The notes: generated by a model not told the origin, from the letters alone. A stretch of 39,438 nt of DNA from Chitinophagales bacterium (GCA_015654595.1 JAATGQ010000185.1:1-39438), one strand, 5' to 3'; numbered from the stretch's first letter, positions 23,995-33,023 are shown. Numbers and translations are program-made.

Positions 23995-26682
23995 CTACCG
24001 GCCGCTGTTTTCGATCTCTTCCTTTATCCCTGCGTTAAACTCCTTTTCTTTGATCAATTCCTCCAGTGTGAGGTGCATTCTGTATCGCCAGTAATGATGC
24101 GGATTGGCGGGAATATTGATTCGTTCGTCATGCGGATTTTCTCTCCGGAACGACTCGCTCATCCCCATCCAGTCCTGTAACTGGAAAATACTCCACTGTG
24201 CGGGAGAATGCAGGTGTTGCAGTACGATCGCTTTATTGATCCAGGGTTCGCAGATGATCGGCGCTTCTCCCCATTGACCCAGTTGTTGGTTAAAGAAATC
24301 CTGGGTCTTGGCCCGGTCTTCTTCCCACCACCCGCGGATGGTACTCATATCGTGCGTGGAAGGCGTCACAACCGCCAGATAAGGCGATCGCGCAGGATTA
24401 AAGAACTCCTGGGTCGGATCTTTCGGCATACGCTGTACTTCAAGACTCAGGATGCCCAGCTGACGCATCACATCCGGTACACAGCGCGGCACCATCCCAA
24501 GGTCTTCGCCAAAGACAAGCATGTTCGTCGCTCTTTTCAGCGCGGGCAGCTTTTGCATGGCCTCTTTCTGCCAGAAAGCGTCCTGGCGCCAATAGAAATA
24601 ATTGACGTAGAGTTCTTTCAACTGCTGCTGGGTATGCCATTCCAGGTAACGGAAAGAAGCCGTGTTCTCCATGGAGATCCGGAAATGGTATTGCTGCTGA
24701 CCTGAGTTCTTTACTTCGATAAGAATGACATTGGCGACAAGATCGTAAAGCCCTTGACGCAGCTTCTGATTATAGGGCGTATCTTCCTCCATTGCAAACA
24801 AAGCTTCGATCTTTCTCTGGCTGTCTACCCGGTCCTGAAGGGTATAAAAGCCATTCCCTTGGGGGACCAGGAACTGGTTACGGACCGTATCGGCATCTGG
24901 TCCAAAGATCTCTCCCAACACTCCGTCATTGATAAAAGGCCGGGTATAACGGTCATGGTCAAACCAGATATTCCTTTCCTGGAACTCGACCCGATAGACA
25001 GGGATCGCGGGTTCAAAATAACCCAATATACCCTCCACTACATCCATTGGGATGCTCCAGATCCGGAAAAAGCCGAGGATATGATCGATCCGGAAACCAT
25101 CGAAATAATGACTCATCTGCCCAAAACGACGCTTCCACCACTCATACCCATCTTTCTGCATCTCCTGCCAGTTATAAGTCGGAAATCCCCAGTTCTGCCC
25201 CTTGACAGCAAAATTATCGGGAGGCGCGCCGGCATGCATATCCATATGATACAGCTGAGGCTCCATCCATGCGTCGCAGCTGTAGCGATAGATCCCAATG
25301 GGGATGTCGCCTTTTATCGCCACGCCGTTGTCATGCGCATACTTGACGGCATCCTTCAGCTGCAGGTGCAAATGATACTGGGTAAAATAATGAACCGCAA
25401 TCGCATCATAATTGCGGGAGCCAGGCGCGGACAATTTGCGGATAGCTTCCGCGTCATACCGGGAATGCTGTTTCCATTGGGTAAAATCCGGCGTACCCTG
25501 TTTGTCCCGCAGATAAGAAAAGGCAGCATAGGGCACCAGCCAGACCTTGTTCTTTTCAAAGAAATCCTGAAAGTCCGTATCGGTCTTTAGTTCTTCTTTT
25601 TGTAATTCATACAGTTCTTTGACCGTCAGCAGCTTGATCTTCATCACCTGCTGGTAGTCTACATCCGGCCCTTCATTCAGCTCTTTTTGTTTCTTTTTGA
25701 GCGGTTTGATCAGCGAAGCATATTTCTTACCGGCGCATTTTTCCAGGTTGAGATAGAGGGGATGCAAGGCGAACGCCGAGATAGCGGCATAAGGATAAGA
25801 ATCCACCCAGGTATGCGTGGCGATCGTATCGTTCACCGGTAACAATTGGATCAGTTTCAGTCCGCACTTCACCGCCCAGTCCGTCAATAATTTCAGGTCT
25901 GCAAACTCCCCTACTCCAAGCGAAGACCTGCTGCGCAGACTGAACACCGGTACGGCGACGCCAGCCGCCTTCCAATCGGTATTGGGAAGATGGGCAAAAC
26001 CGTCATGAAGGATGCTCACCTTCTTTGGACGGGCGTCGCCGGGGAGCATCCGGTTGGGGCCCGATTCGAAACGCAGCAGCTTTTTGTCTTTCTTATGATA
26101 GACGGCATATTTATATTCCAGCGGAAAAGCCTCCGGGGGGATATGCAGATGGAGCGTCCACCAGGGACCTTCCGGCGCCAGTGTCAGCGGATCGTCTTCC
26201 CTCCATTCCTGTAATACGGTACCATTGCCCAGCAGACACAACACTTCGTCTGCTTTCAACAGCGGCGCCTTGACCTTGAAAATATGGGTCACTCCGCCCT
26301 TTACCCGGGTCTTCTTTCGGACTTTATGTTTTGGTAAAAGCACATCCTGAAAAAGCGAGGTGTAAAAGACATTTTCGTACTCCCCGGCAAAGTTCCAGGT
26401 GTCGATCAACTGAACTTCTTCCACTCCGGCATCCGGCAAATCAACCATACGATCGTCGCCCCATTCTTCGGTCAGGGTTCCATCCGTATTTTTTAATATA
26501 TAATGATAATGGAAGGCCTTGTCAAAAGACGTATCCACGTTGACATGCCAGAACTCCCCGTTCACATATTCCATGGACAGCGCGGCAGATGGTTCGTTGT
26601 TTCCCAAGGAAGGGATATCTCCGCACACCAGGATCGATTCACCCGGGTGCGTATAAAATCGCAGATAAAACTCAATTTTCAT
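23995..26682 (-). CDS. malQ: 4-alpha-glucanotransferase (GH77) with two N-terminal CBM20 domains
   Basis: 895 residues from ATG 26682 (MKIEFYLRFYTHPGESILVC); a start six codons earlier is possible but puts residues before the first CBM20 strand. Domains: CBM20 about 1-110, CBM20 about 125-235, GH77 about 260-890. Catalytic residues: nucleophile Asp533 in GFRIDHILGFF, acid/base Glu726 in FGEDLGMVP, and the transition-state Asp in STHDMSTIRGWW. It moves maltodextrin segments between alpha-1,4-glucans; the CBM20 pair suggests binding of glycogen or starch. There is no signal peptide, so it is cytosolic. This layout matches the large two-CBM20 type rather than the short E. coli MalQ. glgB lies 9 kb away; the two probably act in the same storage-glucan metabolism. 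Confidence 0.93.
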   Translation of the reverse strand: MKIEFYLRFYTHPGESILVCGDIPSLGNNEPSAALSMEYVNGEFWHVNVDTSFDKAFHYHYILKNTDGTLTEEWGDDRMVDLPDAGVEEVQLIDTWNFAGEYENVFYTSLFQDVLLPKHKVRKKTRVKGGVTHIFKVKAPLLKADEVLCLLGNGTVLQEWREDDPLTLAPEGPWWTLHLHIPPEAFPLEYKYAVYHKKDKKLLRFESGPNRMLPGDARPKKVSILHDGFAHLPNTDWKAAGVAVPVFSLRSRSSLGVGEFADLKLLTDWAVKCGLKLIQLLPVNDTIATHTWVDSYPYAAISAFALHPLYLNLEKCAGKKYASLIKPLKKKQKELNEGPDVDYQQVMKIKLLTVKELYELQKEELKTDTDFQDFFEKNKVWLVPYAAFSYLRDKQGTPDFTQWKQHSRYDAEAIRKLSAPGSRNYDAIAVHYFTQYHLHLQLKDAVKYAHDNGVAIKGDIPIGIYRYSCDAWMEPQLYHMDMHAGAPPDNFAVKGQNWGFPTYNWQEMQKDGYEWWKRRFGQMSHYFDGFRIDHILGFFRIWSIPMDVVEGILGYFEPAIPVYRVEFQERNIWFDHDRYTRPFINDGVLGEIFGPDADTVRNQFLVPQGNGFYTLQDRVDSQRKIEALFAMEEDTPYNQKLRQGLYDLVANVILIEVKNSGQQQYHFRISMENTASFRYLEWHTQQQLKELYVNYFYWRQDAFWQKEAMQKLPALKRATNMLVFGEDLGMVPRCVPDVMRQLGILSLEVQRMPKDPTQEFFNPARSPYLAVVTPSTHDMSTIRGWWEEDRAKTQDFFNQQLGQWGEAPIICEPWINKAIVLQHLHSPAQWSIFQLQDWMGMSESFRRENPHDERINIPANPHHYWRYRMHLTLEELIKEKEFNAGIKEEIENSGR

Positions 26683-26790
26683 AATCAATTCCCAATTCAA
26701 GACGTAAAATACATAAGTGACAGATAATGTTCAATTTTTAAGGTTGTTTCATTCATTAAATTCGCTTAAATTCGCACAAATTTTAGTCTA

Positions 26791-26946
26791 ATGGAACAAT
26801 CAAAGAAAAATACAGGCCTCTACTGGATATTGTTTCTGCTAACTGCCGTTGTCTTCGGAGTGGCCGTCGCCAAGCACTTTGAATACCTGACCCTCATTCT
26901 GCCCTTCCTGTGCACTTTCTTCGTAAAGGCGCTGGATATCATGTAA
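26791..26946 (+). CDS. Small membrane protein of 51 residues
   Basis: ATG 26791 to TAA 26944-26946. The sequence opens MEQSKKNTG, then has two hydrophobic segments (YWILFLLTAVVFGVAVA about 12-28 and YLTLILPFLCTFFVKAL about 32-48) joined by KHFE, so it is probably a helical hairpin in the inner membrane with a charged N-terminal tail. A hairpin terminator starts 28 bases after the stop, as expected for a real gene. It is not a family I recognise. It lies between malQ (divergent) and the MutS-like membrane ATPase (same strand, 78 bases on). Confidence 0.7.
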   Translation: MEQSKKNTGLYWILFLLTAVVFGVAVAKHFEYLTLILPFLCTFFVKALDIM

Positions 26947-26973
26947 TCGAATTTAAACTTTTCACCATATACG

Positions 26974-26999
26974 AATGCCACTTGTCTTCAGGTGGCATT
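26974..26999 (+). terminator. Terminator hairpin after the 51-residue membrane protein
   Basis: AATGCCAC pairs with GTGGCATT (8 bp) around a 10-base loop, followed by TTTG. It also argues against the GTG start at 26992 for the next gene, which would lie inside the hairpin. Confidence 0.65.
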
Positions 27000-27024
27000 T
27001 TGCATATCCCATCCATTGCTTCCT

Positions 27025-28893
27025 ATGTCTCCCAAGGATACTTACAGCTCTTCTATAACAACTGCCGAGCTACGGTTACTTTCCTTACGCCGGCGTCTGA
27101 ATGGGATCTCGATCTTCCGTCTTGCCCTCTTTGCCGCACTGGCCTGGTCGATATGGGCAATGATCACACACTGGGCGGCCTGGCTTCCATGGGCCGGTCT
27201 AGCTCTTGCCGCAGGCTTTCTGGCCTCTGTCAGCTGGTATATCCGAGTCAAAGATCAACGTAATCTATGGCAGCAGCTCCTCTTTGTCAACACGAACGAA
27301 CGCGAGGTGCTCCTGGGCTCTGCCAATGAATTTCCCGACGGCGCTGCCTTTCTCGATCAGGACAACTACCTGGACGACCTCGATATCTTTGGCAAACGCT
27401 CTCTTTTTCATCTGCTGAACCGTACCACCACCACAGAAGGCGCCAACGTCCTGGCCAATATGCTCCGCAGTTCATACTTATCTGCTGCCGATATTCAACA
27501 GCAGCAAAAGGCGATCGGGATCCTTACTCCACAAACGGACCAACGCCGGCTGCTGATCGCCACGGGGCTGCTTGCCGGCAAAATGGAACCACCCCAGCTC
27601 GAACGCTGGCTTCAAACACCGCTCCGGCTCCAGTCCCGGGCTTTCCGATGGCTGCTGCTCTTTCTGACCATCGTCAACCTCATTTTGGTCGGGTATTACT
27701 TTTATAGCAATAATTCTGCCCCGCTGCTCTTCGGGGTGCTGCTGTCCTGGGGGATAACCGGCAGATATCTCGGCTATATCAATGAACAGCACCATCTCAT
27801 TTCCCGTAAACATGCCCTTCTCGCCCAATATGCGGGCGTCCTTGACGTGTTCAATACGTTCGACACATCCGATTCTGACCGGCTTCAGCAACTACAGAAA
27901 CAAACCCTGCAGGCTGTAAAATCGATGCGGCAGCTGTCCAGACTATCCTCCTTCTTCGATCAGCGGCTGAACATGCTGGTCAATATTTTCCTCAATACCT
28001 TCTTCTTCTACGATCTGCATGTCCTGTCGGCGCTCGAACGGTGGAAGATAAAAAACAAAGACAGGTTCGCCGGATGGATGGATGCTATCGGCCAGATCGA
28101 AGCGCTGAATTCGCTGGCAGCCTTTGCCTTTAACAACCCCGAATTTGTCTACCCTGAAGCCAGTGAATCTACGCCGGCATCCTCCGTTCCGCCTCCGACT
28201 TCAACCACTAAGGCCACACACCCTAACGCTACCACGCCAATATCCGCGGTCCCGGCAGCGAACCAAAGCGCCCCCCTCTTTATCGAAGCAGCCCAACTGG
28301 CGCATCCCCTGATCCCCGCCGGCAAACGGATTGCCAATGACTTTTCCATCGGCCGGAATGAAAGGCTGATCCTGGTCACCGGCTCCAACATGTCAGGCAA
28401 AACGACCTTCCTCCGTACCATTGGCGTCAATCTGCTGCTGGCGCAGTGCGGCGCGCCGGTCTGCGCTTCCTCCTTCCGTTTTACACCTGTTACCATCCTT
28501 ACGTCCCTACGCATCAGCGACTCGCTGCAGGAAAACACGTCCTACTTCATGGCAGAGCTGAAGAAACTGCAGAAGATCGTACATCGTCTGCAAACCGGAG
28601 CCGCAGCGCTGGTGCTGATCGACGAGATCCTCCGGGGAACCAATTCGGAAGATAAGACCTTTGGTTCGGAAATGTATATCAGAAAGCTGCTGCAATACCA
28701 TTCACTTTCGCTGTTTGCAACGCATGACCTATCGCTGGGTCAACTGGAAAATACGCTACCCGGAGACGTTAGCAACTATTGCTTTGAAAGCATTATAGAA
28801 AATGGCAGCCTGCATTTCAACTACCGGCTTGGCAAGGGTGTTGCCCGCAACCGGAATGCCTCCTTCCTGATGCAGCAAATGGAGATCATTTAA
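27025..28893 (+). CDS. MutS-family (MutS core plus ATPase) membrane-anchored protein
   Basis: 622 residues from ATG 27025. It keeps only the clamp/core and ATPase parts of MutS: Walker A TGSNMSGKTTFLR (about 452-463), Walker B VLIDEILRGTN (Asp533), and FATHD (about 565). No N-terminal mismatch-recognition domain with the Phe-x-Glu motif is present. Instead there are hydrophobic segments at about 31-73 (two helices) and 205-243 (two helices), which suggest attachment to the inner membrane. A low-complexity Pro/Ser/Thr/Ala insert sits at about 380-418, just before the ATPase domain. Proteins of this layout are often annotated as mismatch repair protein or MutS-related; a role in mismatch repair is unlikely. 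Function is unknown. Confidence 0.88.
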   Translation: MSPKDTYSSSITTAELRLLSLRRRLNGISIFRLALFAALAWSIWAMITHWAAWLPWAGLALAAGFLASVSWYIRVKDQRNLWQQLLFVNTNEREVLLGSANEFPDGAAFLDQDNYLDDLDIFGKRSLFHLLNRTTTTEGANVLANMLRSSYLSAADIQQQQKAIGILTPQTDQRRLLIATGLLAGKMEPPQLERWLQTPLRLQSRAFRWLLLFLTIVNLILVGYYFYSNNSAPLLFGVLLSWGITGRYLGYINEQHHLISRKHALLAQYAGVLDVFNTFDTSDSDRLQQLQKQTLQAVKSMRQLSRLSSFFDQRLNMLVNIFLNTFFFYDLHVLSALERWKIKNKDRFAGWMDAIGQIEALNSLAAFAFNNPEFVYPEASESTPASSVPPPTSTTKATHPNATTPISAVPAANQSAPLFIEAAQLAHPLIPAGKRIANDFSIGRNERLILVTGSNMSGKTTFLRTIGVNLLLAQCGAPVCASSFRFTPVTILTSLRISDSLQENTSYFMAELKKLQKIVHRLQTGAAALVLIDEILRGTNSEDKTFGSEMYIRKLLQYHSLSLFATHDLSLGQLENTLPGDVSNYCFESIIENGSLHFNYRLGKGVARNRNASFLMQQMEII

Positions 28894-28914
28894 CGGAAAT
28901 ACACAAACGAAAAA

Positions 28915-28945
28915 AGCCCCGTCGTTAACCAATACGAACGGGGCT
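28915..28945 (+). terminator. Terminator hairpin after the MutS-like gene
   Basis: AGCCCCGT pairs with ACGGGGCT, with CGT/ACG inside, 22 bases after the stop. An A-run precedes it; TACTCT follows, so the T-run is weak on the + strand but strong (TTTTTTCG) on the - strand. Confidence 0.65.
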
Positions 28946-29229
28946 ACTCTAACCGCGAGCCTCACCTAATCAATACTATATAAGAATGCCTGCGCTGAAA
29001 ACCACGCGGGGCAGCACTAAAATGATAATGGATTGAATTGAGAGAATGAACAGTTCAATTAAGAACAAACAGGGAGCAACGTCTGAAGAATAACAGGATA
29101 AAGCATAAGCATCGTCGGCAAATGATCAGTGTAGTATCAGAATGGCCAGCTAATACGTTTTAGTTGCTCAATTCGGGTGCGAAATTAAACATTATTTCGA
29201 AGAAGTCAAATGTTTACTAAAAGAATTTA
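28946..29229. other. Gene-free stretch between the MutS-like gene and dnaK
   Basis: About 280 bases between two terminator hairpins. I see no convincing reading frame, TAnnTTTG box, tRNA or riboswitch fold here. It is AT-richer than the neighbouring genes. A small RNA cannot be excluded. Confidence 0.4.
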
Positions 29230-29275
29230 CCCCTATAAAAAAAGCCACCTATGAAGGTGGCTTTTTTTATAGGGG
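29230..29275. terminator. Perfect 21-bp stem terminator downstream of dnaK
   Basis: Arms 29230-29250 and 29255-29275 are exact reverse complements around the loop ATGA. The core GC stem (GCCACCT / AGGTGGC) is flanked by A7/T7 so that either strand gives a stem followed by a T-run. It ends 8 bases before the end of dnaK. Confidence 0.9.
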
Positions 29276-29283
29276 ATATTATC

Positions 29284-31188
29284 TTATTTCACTTCTTCGA
29301 ACTCTGCATCGGTGACATTCTCACCACCAGCGCTGGACTGGTGCCCCTGTCCGTTACCGCCGCCGCCGGGTTGTTCGCCAGCCTGCTGTGTAGCCTTATA
29401 CAGCTCTTCGGAAGCCGCAGTCCATGCGTTGTTCATCTCAGCTACAGCCGTATCGATAGCAGCCAGATCGCCGGATTTATGCGCATCCTTCAGCTTGTTG
29501 AGTGCGGATTCGATCGGAGCCTTTTTATCGGCAGGGATCTTATCGCCATATTCTTTCAGCTGCTTTTCAGTCTGGAAGATAAGGCTGTCGGCCTGGTTGA
29601 CCTTTTCAACTCTTTCGCGGGCTTCCTTATCGCTGGCCTCATTGGCGCGAGCCTCTGCCTTCATCTTTTCAACTTCTTCCTTGCTCAAGCCACTGCCGGC
29701 TTCGATACGGATCTTTTGTTCCTTACCGGTTCCTTTATCCTTTGCAGTGACATGCAGGATACCGTTAGCGTCGATATCGAATGTTACTTCGATCTGTGGA
29801 ACGCCGCGGGGAGCCGGAGGGATCCCGTCGAGGTTGAATACCCCAAGGCTCTTGTTCTGGTTAGCCATCGGACGCTCGCCCTGCAATACGTGGATCTGTA
29901 CGCCAGGCTGATTGTCGCTGGCTGTAGAGAAGGTTTCTGATTTCTTGCTCGGGATCGTTGTATTGGAGTCGATCAGACGGGTCATGACACCACCCATTGT
30001 TTCGATACCAAGAGACAGCGGAGTAACGTCGAGCAGCAGCACGTCCTTTACTTCACCCGTCAGAACGGCGCCCTGGATAGCAGCACCGATCGCAACAACT
30101 TCATCAGGATTTACGCCCTTATTGGGCTTCTTGCCAAAGAATTTCTCGACGATCTCCTGTACTTTGGGGATACGGGTAGAACCCCCAACCAGGATCACTT
30201 CATCGATCTGGGAAGCGCTGATGCCTGCATCCTTCAAAGCCTGCTCGCAGGGCTTCAGACAGCGCTCGAACAAAGAGTCAGCCAGCTGTTCGAATTTTGC
30301 GCGGCTCAGCTTCTTGACCAGGTGCTTAGGCACGCCGTCAACCGCTGTGATATAAGGCAGATTGATCTCTGTTTCAGAAGAAGAAGACAACTCGATCTTT
30401 GCTTTTTCTGCCGCTTCTTTCAGACGTTGCAGCGCCATCGGATCTTTCCGGAGGTCCACATTCTCGTCTTTCCTGAACTCGTCTGCGAGCCAGTCCATGA
30501 TCACTTTATCGAAATCGTCACCGCCAAGGTGAGTATCCCCGTTGGTAGACTTTACTTCGAATACGCCGTCGCCCAATTCAAGAACGCTGACGTCGAAGGT
30601 TCCGCCGCCAAGGTCAAATACGGCAATCTTCTCGTCTTTACCGGCTTTGTCCAGACCATAAGCCAGCGCAGCAGCGGTAGGTTCGTTTACGATACGGCGA
30701 ACGGTCAGACCGGCAATTTCACCGGCTTCTTTCGTCGCCTGACGCTGAGCGTCATTAAAGTAAGCCGGAACGGTAATAACGGCTTCCGTCACTTCCTGAC
30801 CCAGGTAATCTTCCGCAGTCTTCTTCATCTTCTGCAGGATCATAGCGGAAATTTCCTGTGGAGTATATAGACGACCGTCTATATCAATACGGACGGTATT
30901 ATTGTCACCTTTTACGACTTTGTATGACCAGTGCGTGATCTCATTGGTCACTTCGTCATAACGACGACCCATGAAACGCTTTACGGACATGATCGTATTG
31001 ATCGGGTTCGTGATAGCCTGCCGCTTGGCAGGATCCCCAACCTTTCTCTCCCCGTTCTTCAGGAAACCAACGATGGACGGGGTTGTACGCCGCCCTTCAT
31101 CATTGGCGATCACCACGGGCTCATTCCCTTCCATTACGGCTACGCAGCTGTTCGTCGTGCCGAGGTCAATTCCTATAATTTTTCCCAT
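29284..31188 (-). CDS. dnaK: Hsp70 chaperone DnaK
   Basis: 634 residues. The N-terminal ATPase domain shows [62 protein letters not shown] and [11 protein letters not shown]. The substrate-binding domain has [19 protein letters not shown] and [16 protein letters not shown]. The C-terminal lid ends in a Gly/Gln-rich tail and DAEFEEVK, close to the EEVK/EEVD-like end of many DnaKs. It folds and protects proteins with DnaJ and GrpE, which are not in this window. The gene stands alone between two terminators, with a TGGCAT-N5-TTGTC element upstream that could be its promoter. Confidence 0.98.
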   Translation of the reverse strand: MGKIIGIDLGTTNSCVAVMEGNEPVVIANDEGRRTTPSIVGFLKNGERKVGDPAKRQAITNPINTIMSVKRFMGRRYDEVTNEITHWSYKVVKGDNNTVRIDIDGRLYTPQEISAMILQKMKKTAEDYLGQEVTEAVITVPAYFNDAQRQATKEAGEIAGLTVRRIVNEPTAAALAYGLDKAGKDEKIAVFDLGGGTFDVSVLELGDGVFEVKSTNGDTHLGGDDFDKVIMDWLADEFRKDENVDLRKDPMALQRLKEAAEKAKIELSSSSETEINLPYITAVDGVPKHLVKKLSRAKFEQLADSLFERCLKPCEQALKDAGISASQIDEVILVGGSTRIPKVQEIVEKFFGKKPNKGVNPDEVVAIGAAIQGAVLTGEVKDVLLLDVTPLSLGIETMGGVMTRLIDSNTTIPSKKSETFSTASDNQPGVQIHVLQGERPMANQNKSLGVFNLDGIPPAPRGVPQIEVTFDIDANGILHVTAKDKGTGKEQKIRIEAGSGLSKEEVEKMKAEARANEASDKEARERVEKVNQADSLIFQTEKQLKEYGDKIPADKKAPIESALNKLKDAHKSGDLAAIDTAVAEMNNAWTAASEELYKATQQAGEQPGGGGNGQGHQSSAGGENVTDAEFEEVK

Positions 31189-31237
31189 ATAGTTTATCTG
31201 ATTTTAAGGTTTTTAATTTAGTAATCCCGATAGCATT

Positions 31238-31253
31238 GACAATCATTATGCCA
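31238..31253 (-). promoter_or_regulatory. sigma-54-like promoter element upstream of dnaK
   Basis: On the minus strand TGGCATAATGATTGTC resembles the -24/-12 sigma-54 pattern TGGCAC-N5-TTGC with a mismatch at the last position. It ends 49 bases before ATG 31188. No TAnnTTTG box was seen in this gap. Confidence 0.35.
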
Positions 31254-31272
31254 CGGCATAAAAAATGCAAAA

Positions 31273-31301
31273 ATGGCAGACTGTCGTCAACAATCTGCCA
31301 T
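31273..31301 (-). terminator. Terminator after the glycosyltransferase-phosphatase gene
   Basis: ATGGCAGA pairs with TCTGCCAT, and inside it TGT pairs with ACA. On the minus strand it is followed by TTTTGCATTTTTTATG, so it ends the gene at 31328. Confidence 0.75.
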
Positions 31302-31327
31302 CTCATTTATCTTTTTGGCGGTCAGGG

Positions 31328-32704
31328 CTATCGCACCACATCCAGGACAGGCTTTAAGGAATTGCCTTTGAATACGTAATCTGCCACTTCATCCACGCCT
31401 GGCGTAGTGGAATTGAAGGAAATGCCCGTACCCGCCATTTTGACCATACAAATATCGCTTTCCCCGTCCCCTACCGCTACGGAATCCGCCAAACTGATCC
31501 CAAAACGGTGTAAGATATACTGAAACATGTTCGACTTACAATGATCGTGCTCGCACTGGCTAAACCGGTCTTTCAGCAGCTGGGAAGGAATTTTGACCTC
31601 CCCTGTAGCCACGCTTTTCTGGAATTCCAGCTCGTTTCCAAGGGTAAAATCGAGCCCAAGCAGGTTTTTGACATGGTTGGCGATAGCATGATAGCTGTCA
31701 CTGATAATCCCGCAGACATACCCCCTGACCTGCAGTTCCCGCACGACCTGTACGGCGTCCCCGATCAGCGGGATCGACTCGACGACATGGATCAGCTCCG
31801 CAAAGGTCCGGCCTTCCAGCAGCCGGGCGATCTTCTGGGTCTTTATAAAATTGCTTTTCGGCTGATTCTGAATATCCTTTAACTCTCGCTCAAAGCCAAA
31901 TTGCCTGGCCGCTGCCTGGATAAAACTGCCCTGTAAAAGGGTATTATCCATATCAAAGACGATCATCTTCTTGGGCTGACGGGAAAGCTCCTTTAAGGCA
32001 AATTCGACCTGCTCGCGCATCAAATGGGGCGTATCGTCCTCCTTGGGTCTGCTGCTGTCGAAGATATTTACCCGCTTGAAGATCGCATTAGCGACCTGCT
32101 TCGACATTCTTCCCAGCACATGCAGGGGGTGGCCGTCATTTTCTACCTCCCCGATACAGACTTCCGTGATCCGGGCGCGAACCTGGTGCATATCGATCAG
32201 CAGCCCGATATCGACTCCGTAATCATTATCGAATTCAACCTTTTGCAAAACAGATTTTTTGCCGGCGATCGCACCGCTGAGCGGCTGCTTAAAATGAAGC
32301 AGATGCGGGAAAAAGAACTCCAGCATCGGCTTTACTAGGATCTCGGCTACGCGCCCGCTCTGCCGCTCGAAGTAGGATTTCACAAAGTCGGCTTCATCTT
32401 TGACCAGCGGAGCGGTCATAATGCCTACAATATCCTCTTCATAACTGGGGATATCGGCTTCCAGGAATACCAGGATCTCATTCTTCGCCATCAATAGCCC
32501 CTCCCGCATCGAATCCCCCTTTCCTACATGCGTACTGGTTATTACACGAACATTGTCCTCTTTCTTCGCTTCTGCGATCGTATTGTCCGTAGACATGTCA
32601 TCCACCACGATGATCTCATCCACCAATGGATTCCGCCTGGCCTGTCTAATGACCTGACGGATCGTCTTTTCCTCATTCAATGCGGGGATGATTACTGTTA
32701 CCAT
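31328..32704 (-). CDS. Fusion of a GpgS-like glycosyltransferase and a HAD phosphatase
   Basis: 458 residues, no signal peptide. Part 1 (about 1-220) is a GT-A glycosyltransferase: VTVIIPALNEEKTI, VVDDMSTDNT, GKGDSMREGL, the metal-site region FLEADIPS near residue 84, then GRVAEILVKPMLEFFFPHL, QPLSGAIAGKKSVL and DYGVDIGLLIDM. That series looks like glucosyl-3-phosphoglycerate synthase (GpgS/GT81) rather than an ordinary GT2. Part 2 (about 245-458) is a HAD-IB, SerB-like phosphatase: FDMDNTLLQ (Asp251, Asp253), GIISDSYH and AVGDGESD. A synthase that makes a phosphorylated glycoside fused to a phosphatase that removes the phosphate is logical, as in bifunctional mannosylglycerate synthases. A gtrA-like gene lies upstream on the same strand. 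The fold calls are firm; the product is inference. Confidence 0.85.
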   Translation of the reverse strand: MVTVIIPALNEEKTIRQVIRQARRNPLVDEIIVVDDMSTDNTIAEAKKEDNVRVITSTHVGKGDSMREGLLMAKNEILVFLEADIPSYEEDIVGIMTAPLVKDEADFVKSYFERQSGRVAEILVKPMLEFFFPHLLHFKQPLSGAIAGKKSVLQKVEFDNDYGVDIGLLIDMHQVRARITEVCIGEVENDGHPLHVLGRMSKQVANAIFKRVNIFDSSRPKEDDTPHLMREQVEFALKELSRQPKKMIVFDMDNTLLQGSFIQAAARQFGFERELKDIQNQPKSNFIKTQKIARLLEGRTFAELIHVVESIPLIGDAVQVVRELQVRGYVCGIISDSYHAIANHVKNLLGLDFTLGNELEFQKSVATGEVKIPSQLLKDRFSQCEHDHCKSNMFQYILHRFGISLADSVAVGDGESDICMVKMAGTGISFNSTTPGVDEVADYVFKGNSLKPVLDVVR

Positions 32705-33023
32705 AGGCTTATTGTTTTGAGGTGTACACCTGTCGGGGAACTGCCGCCCCAGACAAGTTACGTTTTTATGCCCCTGCAGACCCCCAAAAATTGCGCCAGC
32801 AAATTCTTATAAGGGGCTGAAAGACAAACATTAAATTTGATTGCCCGAATTTTAATGCCACATTTGTCCGGTCCGTTATCTATAAAAACACCAGTAGAGC
32901 CAAACTGTTTAGAATACGTTTGTTCGAAACCCATTGGCGCCTTAACGGACCCTACCGTCCTTACTCCGGCGACTGGATACTCAAACTGGGGTTTTAAGTC
33001 AACAGGGAAGGATTACGAGCCGG
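32705..33023 (-). promoter_or_regulatory. Long leader region before the fusion gene, with a palindrome and hairpin
   Basis: About 320 bases with no credible gene. Next to the fusion gene's ATG lie the perfect palindrome GGTGTACACC (32721-32730) and directly beyond it a hairpin, TGTCGGGG (32731-32738) with CCCC-A-GACA (32747-32755). Together they could be an operator or a 5' leader structure. The rest shows nothing I recognise; a + strand frame at 32837-33046 lacks an ATG and family features. Confidence 0.4.

Noticed and set aside
24754..25590. A 278-codon open frame on the + strand
   Set aside because: Antisense to the GH77 catalytic domain; no motif.
29251..29940. Two overlapping + strand frames within dnaK, one seemingly hydrophobic
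   Set aside because: They are antisense frames of the dnaK lid; hydrophobicity comes from complementing Lys/Glu-rich codons.
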